Below, in pieces: positions 20,160-29,257 of a stretch of 64,000 bases of DNA. The position numbers were made by a program, and so were the translations under genes. The stretch covers positions 5,207 through 69,206 of the forward strand of contig DAOTZV010000192.1 in NCBI GenBank assembly GCA_034434235.1. Reading direction: 5' to 3'. Within the stretch, counting starts at the first letter, position 1; each line of letters starts with the position of its first letter. Source of the stretch: CAKZKT01 sp034434235 (GTDB lineage: Bacteria; Chloroflexota; Anaerolineae; CG2-30-64-16). Below the pieces are notes generated by a model. It made no database searches. It saw nothing but the letters and a program-made list of their open reading frames with translations, and was not told the DNA's origin.

Positions 20160-21059
20160 ATGTCACATCCATCCTGGCGCGGCAGCTTTGCCATTCCGAT
20201 GACCCCGTTCGACGAGCGGGACCGGATCGACGAAGAGGTGCTGGCCGCGGAGATCGAGTTCTGCATCCAATCACGCGTCGGCGGCATCGTGACGCCGGTG
20301 ATGGTGAGCGAGTTTCAGACCCTCTCCGAAGAGGAGCGCCGACTGATGATCCGCGTGCCGGTCGAAGTGGCGCGCGGCCGCGTGCCGGTCGTCGCGAACT
20401 GCGCTGCGGTCAATACGCCGCTGGCGGTCCGCTATGCGGTCTACGCGGAACAGGTAGGCGCGGCCGCGGTGATCGCCATGCCGCCCTACGGCCTCCCCGC
20501 CGATTTCGACACCGTTTACGCCTACTACAAGGCGATCTCCGATGCGATTTCCATCCCGATCTGGATCCAAAACGCCGGCGTGGCGCCCCTCTCGCTCGAT
20601 CAGGTCGTCCGCCTGTGCACCGAGATCGAGCACGTGAGCTGGGTGAAAGAGGAGGTGAATCCGGGCCCGCAACGGATCGGCATGTTGCTCGATCGCAAGT
20701 GCCCGGCCATCCACGGGGTGATGGGCGGCTACGGCGGCCGCTACATGATCACCGAGTGGGCGCGCGGCGCGGCCGGGGTGATCCACGCCTGCCAGTTCTG
20801 CGACGTGGTGCAACGGGTGTGGGAGCTGCTGGACGCCGGCCAGGAGGATGCGGCGCGCGATCTCTTCGAACATCTCTTGCCCGGCCTGACGCTGGAAGGG
20901 CTGATGGGGATGGCCTTCGCCAAGGAGATCATGGTGCGCCGGGGCATCTTCAAGAACCATCGGATGCGCAGCCAGGCGCGTCCGCTGGATGCGCACGACA
21001 TGCGCGAGATAGATCGGGTGTGGGAGCGCATCCAGCCCTATCTGATCTGGCGCAAATGA
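20160..21059 (+). CDS. Dihydrodipicolinate synthase family aldolase (second copy)
   Basis: 299 residues. The TIM-barrel motifs are present but altered: MPPYGLPADF supplies the Tyr, and HVSWVKEEVNPG supplies the probable Schiff-base Lys. The usual GTTGE loop is replaced by TPVMVSEFQTL, so the substrate is probably not pyruvate plus aspartate semialdehyde. AAGGAG lies six bases before the ATG. The surrounding epimerase, DUF362 and enolase-superfamily genes suggest sugar-acid metabolism. Confidence 0.85.
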   Translation: MSHPSWRGSFAIPMTPFDERDRIDEEVLAAEIEFCIQSRVGGIVTPVMVSEFQTLSEEERRLMIRVPVEVARGRVPVVANCAAVNTPLAVRYAVYAEQVGAAAVIAMPPYGLPADFDTVYAYYKAISDAISIPIWIQNAGVAPLSLDQVVRLCTEIEHVSWVKEEVNPGPQRIGMLLDRKCPAIHGVMGGYGGRYMITEWARGAAGVIHACQFCDVVQRVWELLDAGQEDAARDLFEHLLPGLTLEGLMGMAFAKEIMVRRGIFKNHRMRSQARPLDAHDMREIDRVWERIQPYLIWRK

Positions 21060-21076
21060 ATAAGTGGAGGGACGGT

Positions 21077-22306
21077 GTGAGCAAGGCTTTTTCTGTCCGC
21101 GCAGTGCATTGTGACTATCGCGCCAGCGAGGAAGAGGTGTATCGGGCGCTCAAGCGCGCCACCGATCCGCTGGCGCGTGCCTGGGAGAAGCTGGAGCGGG
21201 CCCGGCGCATCGGCATCAAGTTCAACCATCACTGGTCGCCGGGCCGGGTGGTGATGTATCAGGGCCATCGCCAGCAGTTGGTGAGCGATGTGGTGGCGCG
21301 CGCGGTCCTGCGCCTGTTGCGCGAGCGCACGCGGGCCGAGCTGTTCGTCGTGGACGTGGGGGTGGAGCGGCCGCTGCCGGGCGAATCGCCCGAGTCGCTC
21401 GTGCAGCTCATGCCGGTTCTGCAAGAATTCGACGTGCCGTTCATTGACGGCCATCGGGATAAGGTGGTCTGGGCGGAAGTGCCCGGCGGCGGGCAGATGT
21501 TCCGGCGCTATCCCGTGCCCCAGTGCACGGTCGAGGCCGATGCGATGGTGTCGGTGCAAAAGCTCAAGAACCACCTGTTCGCCGGCGTTACCCTCTGCTT
21601 GAAGAACCTGTTCGGCCTGATGCCGATCCAACCGCATGGCCGGCCGCGCGGCTATTACCATCACCTGGTGCGCATGCCCTATGTCTTTGCCGATCTGGGC
21701 CGCATCTTCGACCCGGCGCTCAACATCCTCGATGGACTGGTGTGCCAGGCCGGCGAGGAATGGGGCAAGGGCGAACATCGGCGCATCTGCAACACGCTGA
21801 TCGCCGGCGACCAGGTGATCGCGACCGACGCGTGCGCCGCGCACCTGATGGGCCATGATCCGCAGGCCGATTGGCCGACCCCGCCGTTCCTGCGCGATCG
21901 CAACACTTTGCTGGTGGCGGCCCAGGCCGGCTTCGGCACCGTGGATCTGCAGGAAATTGACTTTCAAACGGAGGTGGCGGCCCCGCTCGGCGAGTTTTTC
22001 GCCAAGACGATAGATCCACCGGAGACGATCCGAAGCTGGCGCCGTACTATGGCCGAACAGGCGCTCTATTACGCGGAGCACAAGGAGGCTTTCGCGCAGA
22101 AGTACGCCGGCAAGTATATCCTGCTTCAGATGGGCGAGGTGCGCTGGTCGAGCGAGACGGGTAACCTCACGGTCAGCCGCCGCGAGCTGGCCGGCGACTT
22201 CCCCGCCCAGGCCATGTGGCTGAAGTACGTGGATCCCCAGGAGACCGAAGGGGAGCATTACGGGGTATATGAGGAGACGCTGAGGAAGATGGGGCGCGAA
22301 GAGTGA
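21077..22306 (+). CDS. DUF362 domain-containing protein
   Basis: About 409 residues. The central KLKNHLFAGVTLCLKNLFGLMP is the hallmark of the DUF362 family, whose members are often linked to ferredoxin domains. No CxxCxxC cluster motif is visible here, so the iron-sulfur part is absent. I chose the GTG at 21077 with GGAGG six bases upstream; an in-frame ATG at 21056 overlaps the previous stop (ATGA) and would add seven residues. Function unknown; it is co-transcribed with an aldolase. Confidence 0.8.
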   Translation: MSKAFSVRAVHCDYRASEEEVYRALKRATDPLARAWEKLERARRIGIKFNHHWSPGRVVMYQGHRQQLVSDVVARAVLRLLRERTRAELFVVDVGVERPLPGESPESLVQLMPVLQEFDVPFIDGHRDKVVWAEVPGGGQMFRRYPVPQCTVEADAMVSVQKLKNHLFAGVTLCLKNLFGLMPIQPHGRPRGYYHHLVRMPYVFADLGRIFDPALNILDGLVCQAGEEWGKGEHRRICNTLIAGDQVIATDACAAHLMGHDPQADWPTPPFLRDRNTLLVAAQAGFGTVDLQEIDFQTEVAAPLGEFFAKTIDPPETIRSWRRTMAEQALYYAEHKEAFAQKYAGKYILLQMGEVRWSSETGNLTVSRRELAGDFPAQAMWLKYVDPQETEGEHYGVYEETLRKMGREE

Positions 22307-22420
22307 AACGTGAAACGCAAAAACGTAAAACGTAAAAACGTAAAGCGTAAAACATCGTGCGTCATAGATCAAAGGCTAAGCAAAACATAATGACGTTTCA
22401 CGTTTCGCGTTTGACGCTTT
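22300..22420. repeat. AAACGT-type short repeats flanking a spacer
   Basis: A run of GTAAAAC/GTAAAAAC words (22303-22350), then about 45 bp of ordinary sequence, then the same words inverted (CACGTTTCGCGTTTGACG, 22396-22413). The two halves could pair. The run starts at the DUF362 stop codon. Confidence 0.85.
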
Positions 22421-22450
22421 TCACACAACACCCAAAGAGAGGATCTACCC

Positions 22451-23770
22451 ATGACATCTACCCAAAGCCAGGCCGTCGAGCAGGCGTTGGATAAGGTCAA
22501 CACCTATTCCCGGCCGTCCGACCTCAAGATCACCGATCTGCGGGTGGCGGTGGTCTGCTCGAATTACGATTATCCGATCATCCGCATTGACACCAATCAG
22601 GGGGTGTACGGCATCGGCGAGGTGCGCGACGCCGGCCACAAGGAGAACGCGCTCCAGTTCAAGAGCATGCTCCTGGGCCAGAACCCGTGCAACGTGGACA
22701 TGATCTTTCGCGCCATCAAACGCTTCGGCAACTGGGGGCGCGAAGGGGGTGGGGTCTCGGGCATCGAGATCGCGCTCTGGGATCTGGTGGGCAAAGTGTA
22801 CGGCGTGCCGTGCTATCAGTTCCTGGGCGGCAAGTATCGGGATCGGGTGCGCATCTACGCGGACACGCCCACGCCCGAACAGCCCACCCCCGAGGCCTAC
22901 GTCCAACGCGTGCTCGGCCGCAAGGCGCTGGGGCTCACCTTTATCAAGTTCGACATCCGGCCGGAGATATGGGAGGTCAACCCGGATTGCCTGATCGGCA
23001 CGCCGCCGCGCGGCGAATACGCGATGGGGCTGCGCTGGCGCGCGCCCGGCGCCGGCTTCGGCAGCCGCATCACCGACGCCGGCATCGAGCGCGTGCGCGA
23101 GATCGTCGCGGCCGTGCGCCAGGCGGTCGGCTGGGAGACGTCGCTCTGCATTGATCACTTCGGGCACGGCCACATGACCGCCAAGGAGGTGATCCGCCTG
23201 GGCCGGGCGCTGGAGCCGTACGGCCTGGCGTGGATGGAGGATCCGATGCCCTGGTGGGACATCGCCGGCCATAAGGAGGTGACCGATGCGATCGGCGTGC
23301 CCACGGCCGCGGGCGAGGAGCTCTATCTGTGGGACGGCTTCCGGGAGATGATCGAGACGCGGGCGGTGGACATCCTCCATCCCGATCTGCTCACGGCCGG
23401 CGGAATGCTGGAGACGAAGCGGATCGCGGATTACGGCGAACGGTATGGCCTGCCGACCGCGCTGCACTTTGCCGGTTCGCCCATCGCCTTCATGGCCAAT
23501 CTGCACACGGCCGCCGCCATTCCCAGCTTCGTGGCGCTGGAACATCACGGCCTCGATCTGCCGTTCTGGAGCAGCCTGGTGAAGGGCCTGCCCGAGCCGC
23601 TCATGGAGGATGGCTTCGTGCGCGTGCCCGAGCGGCCCGGGCTGGGCGTGGACCTGGACTACGACGGGATCGCGGCCAACCTGCGCTTCCCCGGCCTCTT
23701 TGAGCCCACCGACGAGTGGAACACGCCGAAGCTGGGGTTCTGGCAGCCGGATCGGCGGTGGGATAAGTAG
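22451..23770 (+). CDS. Mandelate racemase/muconate lactonizing enzyme family protein
   Basis: 439 residues of the enolase superfamily. The N-terminal capping domain precedes a barrel with metal ligands in CIDHFG (Asp), WMEDPMPW (Glu) and AAGEELY (Glu). A His in LHFAGSP is the likely general base of the C-terminal side. These enzymes dehydrate acid sugars by removing the proton next to the carboxylate. AGAGG lies about nine bases before the ATG. It follows the epimerase-DapA-DUF362 group, which fits a sugar-acid pathway giving a 2-keto-3-deoxy acid for the aldolase. Confidence 0.9.
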   Translation: MTSTQSQAVEQALDKVNTYSRPSDLKITDLRVAVVCSNYDYPIIRIDTNQGVYGIGEVRDAGHKENALQFKSMLLGQNPCNVDMIFRAIKRFGNWGREGGGVSGIEIALWDLVGKVYGVPCYQFLGGKYRDRVRIYADTPTPEQPTPEAYVQRVLGRKALGLTFIKFDIRPEIWEVNPDCLIGTPPRGEYAMGLRWRAPGAGFGSRITDAGIERVREIVAAVRQAVGWETSLCIDHFGHGHMTAKEVIRLGRALEPYGLAWMEDPMPWWDIAGHKEVTDAIGVPTAAGEELYLWDGFREMIETRAVDILHPDLLTAGGMLETKRIADYGERYGLPTALHFAGSPIAFMANLHTAAAIPSFVALEHHGLDLPFWSSLVKGLPEPLMEDGFVRVPERPGLGVDLDYDGIAANLRFPGLFEPTDEWNTPKLGFWQPDRRWDK

Positions 23771-23778
23771 GGGGTCGG

Positions 23779-23823
23779 GCGTAAAACGTCAAACGTTAAA
23801 CGTAAAGCGTAAAACGTAAAACG
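23779..23823. repeat. AAACGT-type short repeat
   Basis: About six copies of a GTAAAAC/GTCAAAC word fill the gap between two convergent genes, up to the stop codon of the 23824-24648 gene. Confidence 0.85.
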
Positions 23824-24648
23824 TCAGGCGTCGGGGTCGGTCGGTTCGTTCAGGTTGATTTCGATTTCCGGCAGGCCTTCGTTTTTGCGCGGCCGCGGCC
23901 TGGTGGTCGGCTCGGGTTTGGCCGCGCTGGAGGCCGGCTTCGGTTTGGCCGCGCCGGTGGTCGGCTTGGGCTTGGCCGCGCTCGAGGCCGGCTTCGGTTT
24001 GGCAGCCGTTTGCGTTGTCGGCCTGGGTTTGGCGGTGCTCGAGGCCGGTTTCGGCTTGGGCTTGGCGGTGCTGGAAGCTGGCTTCGGCCTGGTCGTGGCA
24101 TCGGTCGGCTTCGGTTTGGCGGCCGATTGCGTGGTCGGCCTGGGCTTTGCGCCGGCCGTCGGCTTCAGGCCCGGCAGGTTGAAGAGGCCGCCCAACAGCG
24201 GCAGGAGCTTTTGCAGCGCTTTGATCGCGGCGCTCAAGTCGAGGCCGGTCGTCTTCATCAGTTCCTGCGGCAGGCCGCTGGCCTTGAGCGCGTTCGGGTC
24301 CGGTTCTTCGCCGCTGCTCGCCTGCGCCAGGAGCGCGCTCAGGTCAATGCCGGCTGCTTTCCGGGCGGCTTCTCCCTGACCGGCTTCGCCGGCCAGACGG
24401 CCGGCGAGCAGGGCAAGCACCGCCTGAACGACGGCCGGCGTCACCTGGGCTTGTTCGGCCAGGCCCGCTACCGGATCGCCGGCCGGCGCCGCTCCGCCGG
24501 CCAGGAGCGACGAGAGCAGCCCTGCCGGCGAGCTGCCTTCTTTTCCTTCGGCCCCGCCCAGCAGCGCGGCCAACAGATGGCCGAGCGGATCGCTCTCCTG
24601 CTGGGCTTTGCCTTTGTTTCCTCCGAGCAATTGCATCAGCTCGTCCAT
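23824..24648 (-). CDS. Hypothetical protein with Lys/Pro/Ala-rich repeat tail
   Basis: 274 residues in two parts. Residues 1-150 are Gly/Ala/Leu-rich and start MDELMQLLGGNKGKAQQE, with several GG-containing helical stretches. Residues ~160-255 are AKPKP/ASSTAKP/TTRPKP repeats, a basic low-complexity tail. The end is acidic (EIEINLNEP). I chose the ATG at 24646-24648 with GAGAGGG upstream; an earlier ATG adds nine residues. No known domain. The basic tail could bind nucleic acid or cell wall, but this is a guess. Confidence 0.7.
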   Translation of the reverse strand: MDELMQLLGGNKGKAQQESDPLGHLLAALLGGAEGKEGSSPAGLLSSLLAGGAAPAGDPVAGLAEQAQVTPAVVQAVLALLAGRLAGEAGQGEAARKAAGIDLSALLAQASSGEEPDPNALKASGLPQELMKTTGLDLSAAIKALQKLLPLLGGLFNLPGLKPTAGAKPRPTTQSAAKPKPTDATTRPKPASSTAKPKPKPASSTAKPRPTTQTAAKPKPASSAAKPKPTTGAAKPKPASSAAKPEPTTRPRPRKNEGLPEIEINLNEPTDPDA

Positions 24649-24691
24649 TTTGCCCTCTCTGTCTTGGTCTAGCAATTCCGCGCGCCGCGGC

Positions 24692-27259
24692 TCACGCCAG
24701 ATGCAACCGCATCACGTCCTGATCGTAAGTGATATCCATGGTGTCGGCCGGGAACTCGGCCTGGCCGTAGATGCTCTCGTGATGTTTGAAGCCAACGATC
24801 GGCTCTTCCCGGCCGTTGCGGAGCAGGGGACCGGTCCAATCGAACTCGAGGTGTTCGTCGCGGATCGTGCGCCAGGAGACGCGAAGCCCGTCCACGACCG
24901 GCGGCCGGGCCAATACCCGCCGGCGAAACGCCTCGAAGCTGCCATCCATTTCCTTCGATCCCATTTGACATAACCATACGTTGCGCGGCCCCGGCGAACG
25001 CAGCTCGCGATAGGCGTCCGGGCCGGTGCGCATCAAGGTGAATCCCTGGCCGGCGTAGAGCGCCAGATAGCCTTCTTCCACCCGTGCAAAGGCCCAACCG
25101 CCCTCGATCACGTGCTCTTTGAACGCGTAGGTCGGGAAGTAGGCGTGCGTGAAGCCCAACCAGTCGTCTGCGGGCAGTTGGTAGAGCGCGATCAGCGCGT
25201 CCTTCCACTGCGCCACGCGCGGCAGCCGGCCGTTGCCGCGCCACCAGCCCGCCGCGCGGCCATCCGACTCGCTGAAGCTGGTCGGATGGTTGGTGAAGAC
25301 CAGCGCCTCCGGGCTCATGGTGGCCTGCCAGATGTGCTCGCAGCGGCCGCGGGCGCCGGGCCGATAGTCCTGGGCCGAGCTGAGCATGAAGTCGGCCGTG
25401 CGGTAGGTGGCGGTGTTCACCTCAATCGCGGATGCCGCGGCCGCGTCGGCCGGCTCGACGCCCGACTGGCGGCCGCGCGCCCACACCTCGCGCTCGACGT
25501 CGGTCGCGATCGAGTGGATGACGGTCGGCAGCTCGTAGCTGCGGCCGGCCACCATCAGGCTGATCGCGGCGATCATGCCGCCCTGCGGGCCGCCCATGCC
25601 CCACAACATGCGGCCCACCGCCGCTTCGGGCGCGAAGCGGGCGCTGCGCAGGGTGGCCACGTCGGTCAGGCCGCGGCTGCCGCCGAAGCTGCCGTGGAAC
25701 GATTGCACGGCCACATCGAACAGCACCTTGTCCAGCAGCACGGCCGCATGATCCATGATGGCTTCGGCCTTGGCCAGGTCCACCAGGTGGAGGAGCGCGG
25801 CGATGATCAGGTCGGTCTGCGCGTTCCAGAGCCCGAAGCCCGTGCGCGCGTGCGTCTTCAACCAGGCGGCCGCGCGGGTCTCGCCTTCGCTGCGTTCCTG
25901 GCGGCCGGTGCGTCCCGTGGCCGCGAAACGGTGGCGGCCGAAGATCTGTCCGGCCAGGATCTGGCACGTGTAGAGCACGATCTGCTCGGCTTCGGTGAGG
26001 GGCGGGTAGCCGGCCGGCATGCCTCGATAGTCGAAGCCGAGCAGCGCCGCGTCCAGCTCTTCGAGCAGGTCGGCCGGGAACTTCGCGTGGCTCGCCATGC
26101 GCTGCCGTATGCTCACCAGCCCGAGCAGGTCGGGCAGGCAACCGAGCTCCCGGCGGTTCACCCGGCCGATGCCGGCGCGGATGTTCTTCGCATCCACCGT
26201 GCCCCACCAGTCGGCCGCCATCTGGCCGAGCTCGCCGAACACGGTGCCGCTCTGCGAGGCGTGGCGCAACAGATCGCGCAGGCCCTGGCTATAGTCTGCT
26301 TCGGGCGTCTCGGAGAAGGGGCGGTTGGCCACCCAGAAGCGATATGTGCGCTGGGCGCGCAGGTTGGCCTCGTAGAACAAGGTGGGCGGAGGCATCAGGA
26401 CCGCCTGCATGGGGCCGGGCGGCAACTGCACCCCGTAGATGGTGTTGATCTGTGCGCCGGATTGCACCGAGCCGTGCGATTCGCCGTAGATCCAGCCCTC
26501 CGGCGTTTGCAGGCGCAGCACCGACTCGTACGCGGCCGGCGTATCGTCCGGGCTGATCAGCCGTGCAACGTCGTCGGCCGTCACCACGGCCCGGTCGAGA
26601 TAGGGGAACTGGTAGGCGCGTTCGACGGCCAGCCGATCCTTCGGCCGCAGGGTCAACGTCATCAGTTTGGCCTTGACCGAGGAGGCCGCTGCGCCCGCGA
26701 TCCGCAGCCCGAAGGCCAGCGCGGCGTCGCCGATGGCGATCTGTTCCAGCCGGACGAGCAGGCGATTGTCGCGCGGCCGCAACTGGACGGTTCGGGTGAG
26801 CGTGCGCAGCGACTGGTCGGCGGGGTCGGCGAAGAGGTCTTCATCGGCGCCGAAATGGACGGCTTTGTCGTTCAGCCATACGGTCGTCGGGCAGGTCGCG
26901 AAGAGCTGCAGTTCGACTTCCTGCCCGCCGGCCGAGGAGAGGATCGTATAGGCCCAAACGCGGCGGGCCGTGTAGTTTTTGAAGGAAGCGCTGAAATCGA
27001 GCAAATGATCGGCCTCGCAATGGGCCGCCTCCCAGTAGTGAGGTTCACCTCTGCCCTCGCAGGTAAAGCGATCCAGCTCGGTGGGATCATCGAAGTCGGG
27101 CCTGGTTCGATCGGCAGAAGCGAGCATTCGGCGTCGGAAAGCCGGTTCGGATTCGGCCGGCTCGGGGCGGGCCGTCAGCTCGGTGTCGCACGGGCCCAGG
27201 ATCAGCCAGTCGTGCACATAGCCGTCGGCGAGTTGGTAGGAGAGCGCGGTTTTCTTCAT
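24692..27259 (-). CDS. Large hypothetical protein (855 aa), possible carbohydrate-active enzyme
   Basis: I do not recognise a named family. The N-terminal 230 residues look like a beta-rich module: a DWLILGPCD opening followed by alternating strands, with a predicted ligand-binding style segment TVWLNDKAVHFG. The middle (~380-640) is helical with repeated aromatic and Gly motifs (GFGLWNAQTDLIIAALLHLVD, FHGSFGGSRG), reminiscent of alpha/alpha-toroid polysaccharide lyases or hydrolases. The C-terminal part is again beta-rich (GGWAFARVEEGYLALYAG), as in heparinase-type C-terminal sandwiches. No signal peptide. I chose the ATG at 27257-27259 (MKKTALSYQL). Confidence 0.75.
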   Translation of the reverse strand: MKKTALSYQLADGYVHDWLILGPCDTELTARPEPAESEPAFRRRMLASADRTRPDFDDPTELDRFTCEGRGEPHYWEAAHCEADHLLDFSASFKNYTARRVWAYTILSSAGGQEVELQLFATCPTTVWLNDKAVHFGADEDLFADPADQSLRTLTRTVQLRPRDNRLLVRLEQIAIGDAALAFGLRIAGAAASSVKAKLMTLTLRPKDRLAVERAYQFPYLDRAVVTADDVARLISPDDTPAAYESVLRLQTPEGWIYGESHGSVQSGAQINTIYGVQLPPGPMQAVLMPPPTLFYEANLRAQRTYRFWVANRPFSETPEADYSQGLRDLLRHASQSGTVFGELGQMAADWWGTVDAKNIRAGIGRVNRRELGCLPDLLGLVSIRQRMASHAKFPADLLEELDAALLGFDYRGMPAGYPPLTEAEQIVLYTCQILAGQIFGRHRFAATGRTGRQERSEGETRAAAWLKTHARTGFGLWNAQTDLIIAALLHLVDLAKAEAIMDHAAVLLDKVLFDVAVQSFHGSFGGSRGLTDVATLRSARFAPEAAVGRMLWGMGGPQGGMIAAISLMVAGRSYELPTVIHSIATDVEREVWARGRQSGVEPADAAAASAIEVNTATYRTADFMLSSAQDYRPGARGRCEHIWQATMSPEALVFTNHPTSFSESDGRAAGWWRGNGRLPRVAQWKDALIALYQLPADDWLGFTHAYFPTYAFKEHVIEGGWAFARVEEGYLALYAGQGFTLMRTGPDAYRELRSPGPRNVWLCQMGSKEMDGSFEAFRRRVLARPPVVDGLRVSWRTIRDEHLEFDWTGPLLRNGREEPIVGFKHHESIYGQAEFPADTMDITYDQDVMRLHLA

Positions 27260-27378
27260 GCGGTTTGCCTGAATGAAAGGTGTGATGCGTGAACGACAGA
27301 TAGCAGGATAACACAGGCGGTGATGGCTGTCAAAGAAAGAGCAACGGCGCAACATCGCAACGAACGGCTTCCCTCTCC

Positions 27379-27428
27379 ATCCCCAACCCCCAACCCCTAG
27401 CTTCCAGCCCCCAGCTCCCAGCCCCCAG
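27379..27428. repeat. C-rich repeat (CCCCAAC/CCCCAGC words)
   Basis: An approximately 7-bp C-rich word repeated across 50 bp, between the divergent 24692-27259 and UbiA genes. The G-rich strand could form a quadruplex. Similar runs lie at 8503-8546 and, inside a gene, at 32653-32701. Confidence 0.8.
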
Positions 27429-27432
27429 CGGT

Positions 27433-27461
27433 TTGCACAATTCAGGGGCTACGTGTACACT
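27433..27461 (+). promoter_or_regulatory. Candidate promoter of the UbiA gene
   Basis: TTGCAC (27433-27438), a 17-bp spacer and TACACT (27456-27461), 28 bp before the proposed TTG start. Confidence 0.5.
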
Positions 27462-27488
27462 GGTTATAAAGTTGCACGGAGGCATCCC

Positions 27489-28520
27489 TTGCGTATTCAT
27501 CTCACGCGCGCTCATTTGATCGGCATCTTACGGTTAACGCGGTATCGAGAGTACATCTGGTTCGTCGTCGTGAGCACCTGCCTGGGCACGCTCGCGGCGT
27601 ACGGCGCTGTCGGCTGGAAGCTGGCGGTGGTGCTCCTGGCGAACGAGCTGGCGGTTGCCTTCGCGTTCATGATCAACGACGTGGAGGATGCGGCCGATGA
27701 CGCGCTGGACGAGGCGAAGGCGCGGCGCAATCCGGTCTCGGCCGGCCTGATCTCGCGGCCGATAGCCTACGGGGCCTCGTTTCTGGCCGCGGCGCTGGCC
27801 GCGGCGCTGTATGCCCTCCTCGGGCGATGGCCGCTGATCGTCGGCGCGACCTGTTTGCTGCTGGCGTTCCTCTATTCCTGGCGTCCCGTGCGGCTGAAGG
27901 CGATTCCGGTGGCCGACCTGGTGTCCCATGCGTTGATGTTGGCGGGGCTTCAGTTTGCGGCCGCGTACGTGACCTTCAACCTGACGCCCGGCCCGCGCTT
28001 CTTCTGGCCCCTGGCGATGGCCCTGGCCATCAGCGCCTATGGGGAGCTGTTCAATGAGCTGCGGGATCTGGAGGGGGATCGCAAGGCCGGGGTGACGCAT
28101 ACCGCGAGCCTGCTGGGGGCCGAGGCGGCGCGCCAGCTGGCGGCCGTTTGCGCGTTGATCGGCCTGTTCGCGGCCTTTGTGTCGTTCTTCGTGGTGCAGT
28201 TGGCGCCGCTGTGGGTGATGGGGCTATCGGCGGCGGTGGCCGCGCTGCTGCTGATCCAGCCCGTGCGCCGCCTGCGCCGCCGAGGCGGCCCGGCGCCTTC
28301 GCAAGCGCTCCTCCACAAGCCGGTGGAGATCGGCACCGCGTTCGCGTTGAGCGTGCGTGTGATCAGTCCGTGGTTGAGCCTGCTGGCCAACACGGCGACG
28401 AACGCCTTCCTCCATTCGCCGCTCGGCCAGTTGGTGATGTCTTCGTCGTGGGTGGCGTGGCTACAACAGCTTCAGCGCATGTGGCAATTGCAGATGGAAC
28501 TGCTGTTGCGTTTATTCTGA
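27489..28520 (+). CDS. UbiA family prenyltransferase
   Basis: 343 residues and about eight membrane helices. NDVEDAADDALDE is the first Asp-rich motif (NDxxDxxxD) and NELRDLEGDRKAG the second, both needed for Mg-prenyl diphosphate binding. It would attach an isoprenoid chain to an aromatic or lipid acceptor, for example in quinone, haem or (bacterio)chlorophyll synthesis; the acceptor cannot be told. I chose the TTG at 27489 because GGAGG lies six bases upstream; an ATG 12 codons earlier has no ribosome site. The C-terminal ~40 residues after the last helix are variable. Confidence 0.87.
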   Translation: MRIHLTRAHLIGILRLTRYREYIWFVVVSTCLGTLAAYGAVGWKLAVVLLANELAVAFAFMINDVEDAADDALDEAKARRNPVSAGLISRPIAYGASFLAAALAAALYALLGRWPLIVGATCLLLAFLYSWRPVRLKAIPVADLVSHALMLAGLQFAAAYVTFNLTPGPRFFWPLAMALAISAYGELFNELRDLEGDRKAGVTHTASLLGAEAARQLAAVCALIGLFAAFVSFFVVQLAPLWVMGLSAAVAALLLIQPVRRLRRRGGPAPSQALLHKPVEIGTAFALSVRVISPWLSLLANTATNAFLHSPLGQLVMSSSWVAWLQQLQRMWQLQMELLLRLF

Positions 28521-28559
28521 GATCTTCGACCCGCTGAAGAGGAGCCCCCAATCCAGTCA

Positions 28560-28632
28560 TACCCCTGGCTGGATTCGAACCAGCGGCCTTGTGCTTAGAA
28601 GGCACCCGCTCTGACCACTGAGCTACAGGGGC
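28560..28632 (-). tRNA. tRNA-Arg (anticodon UCU)
   Basis: The minus strand folds into a full cloverleaf: acceptor GCCCCTG with CAGGGGT, D arm GCTCAGTGGTCAGAGC, anticodon loop CTTCTAA (anticodon TCT), T arm CTGGTTCGAATCCAG. The discriminator base is A at 28560, and no CCA is encoded. Confidence 0.95.
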
Positions 28633-28669
28633 TTCACATGCACCATTGTAGTCCAGACGCGACGGCCTG

Positions 28670-29092
28670 TCAAACCAATGCCAGGGGCGACTCGACCGCC
28701 GCGAGCGCGGCCAGGAAGCTCGCCAGATCAGGGAACACGCGGCGGGAGAGGGCGATCACCACCCAATTGGTCGCCAGCGGCGAGATGGTGATCACCGGCA
28801 CCCCGCGCTGATAGGCGACGTACATCTCCAGGGCCGTGCCCATGCTGGCGGTCGGCACGTAGGCGATCACCAGGTCGCTGCTCGCGGCGCGCGCCAGCAT
28901 GTCGAACAGAGTCGTGCGCGCCGTCGTGTCGTCGTACTCCACGCTGTTGGGGTGCAGGCTGAACGGGTCAACGATCTCGATGTCGGGCCAGCGCGCTTTG
29001 AGCGCGGCCGCGATCTGCCGGCGATAGCCCTGATCCACGATCCCCTTGCCCGGGTTCGAGGCCTGCATCACTCCGCCGATGAAAATGCGCAT
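28670..29092 (-). CDS. Nucleoside 2-deoxyribosyltransferase-like protein
   Basis: 140 residues beginning MRIFIGGVMQASNPGKG. SSDLVIAYVPTASMGTALEMYVAYQRG matches the nucleoside deoxyribosyltransferase pattern, in which the Glu of GTxxE is the nucleophile. The first segment resembles the substrate loop of the family. It would exchange or hydrolyse N-glycosidic bonds of (deoxy)nucleosides or nucleotides. I chose the ATG at 29090-29092, with GGAGG ten bases upstream; an upstream in-frame ATG gives an unlikely Arg-rich leader. Confidence 0.75.
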   Translation of the reverse strand: MRIFIGGVMQASNPGKGIVDQGYRRQIAAALKARWPDIEIVDPFSLHPNSVEYDDTTARTTLFDMLARAASSDLVIAYVPTASMGTALEMYVAYQRGVPVITISPLATNWVVIALSRRVFPDLASFLAALAAVESPLALV

Positions 29093-29257
29093 GGCTCCTT
29101 TGCCTCCGCGAAAGATGGGATACGCTATTCTACATCGGCGGCCGCGAATCCGAAAAAACGCGCGCGGAATCGGAAGCGCCGATTTGCCAGATTCGCCTTC
29201 GCGCGTTAAGATGTGCATGGCGTTGAGAAGCTGTGATTTTCAGGCCAGGAGCACGCC

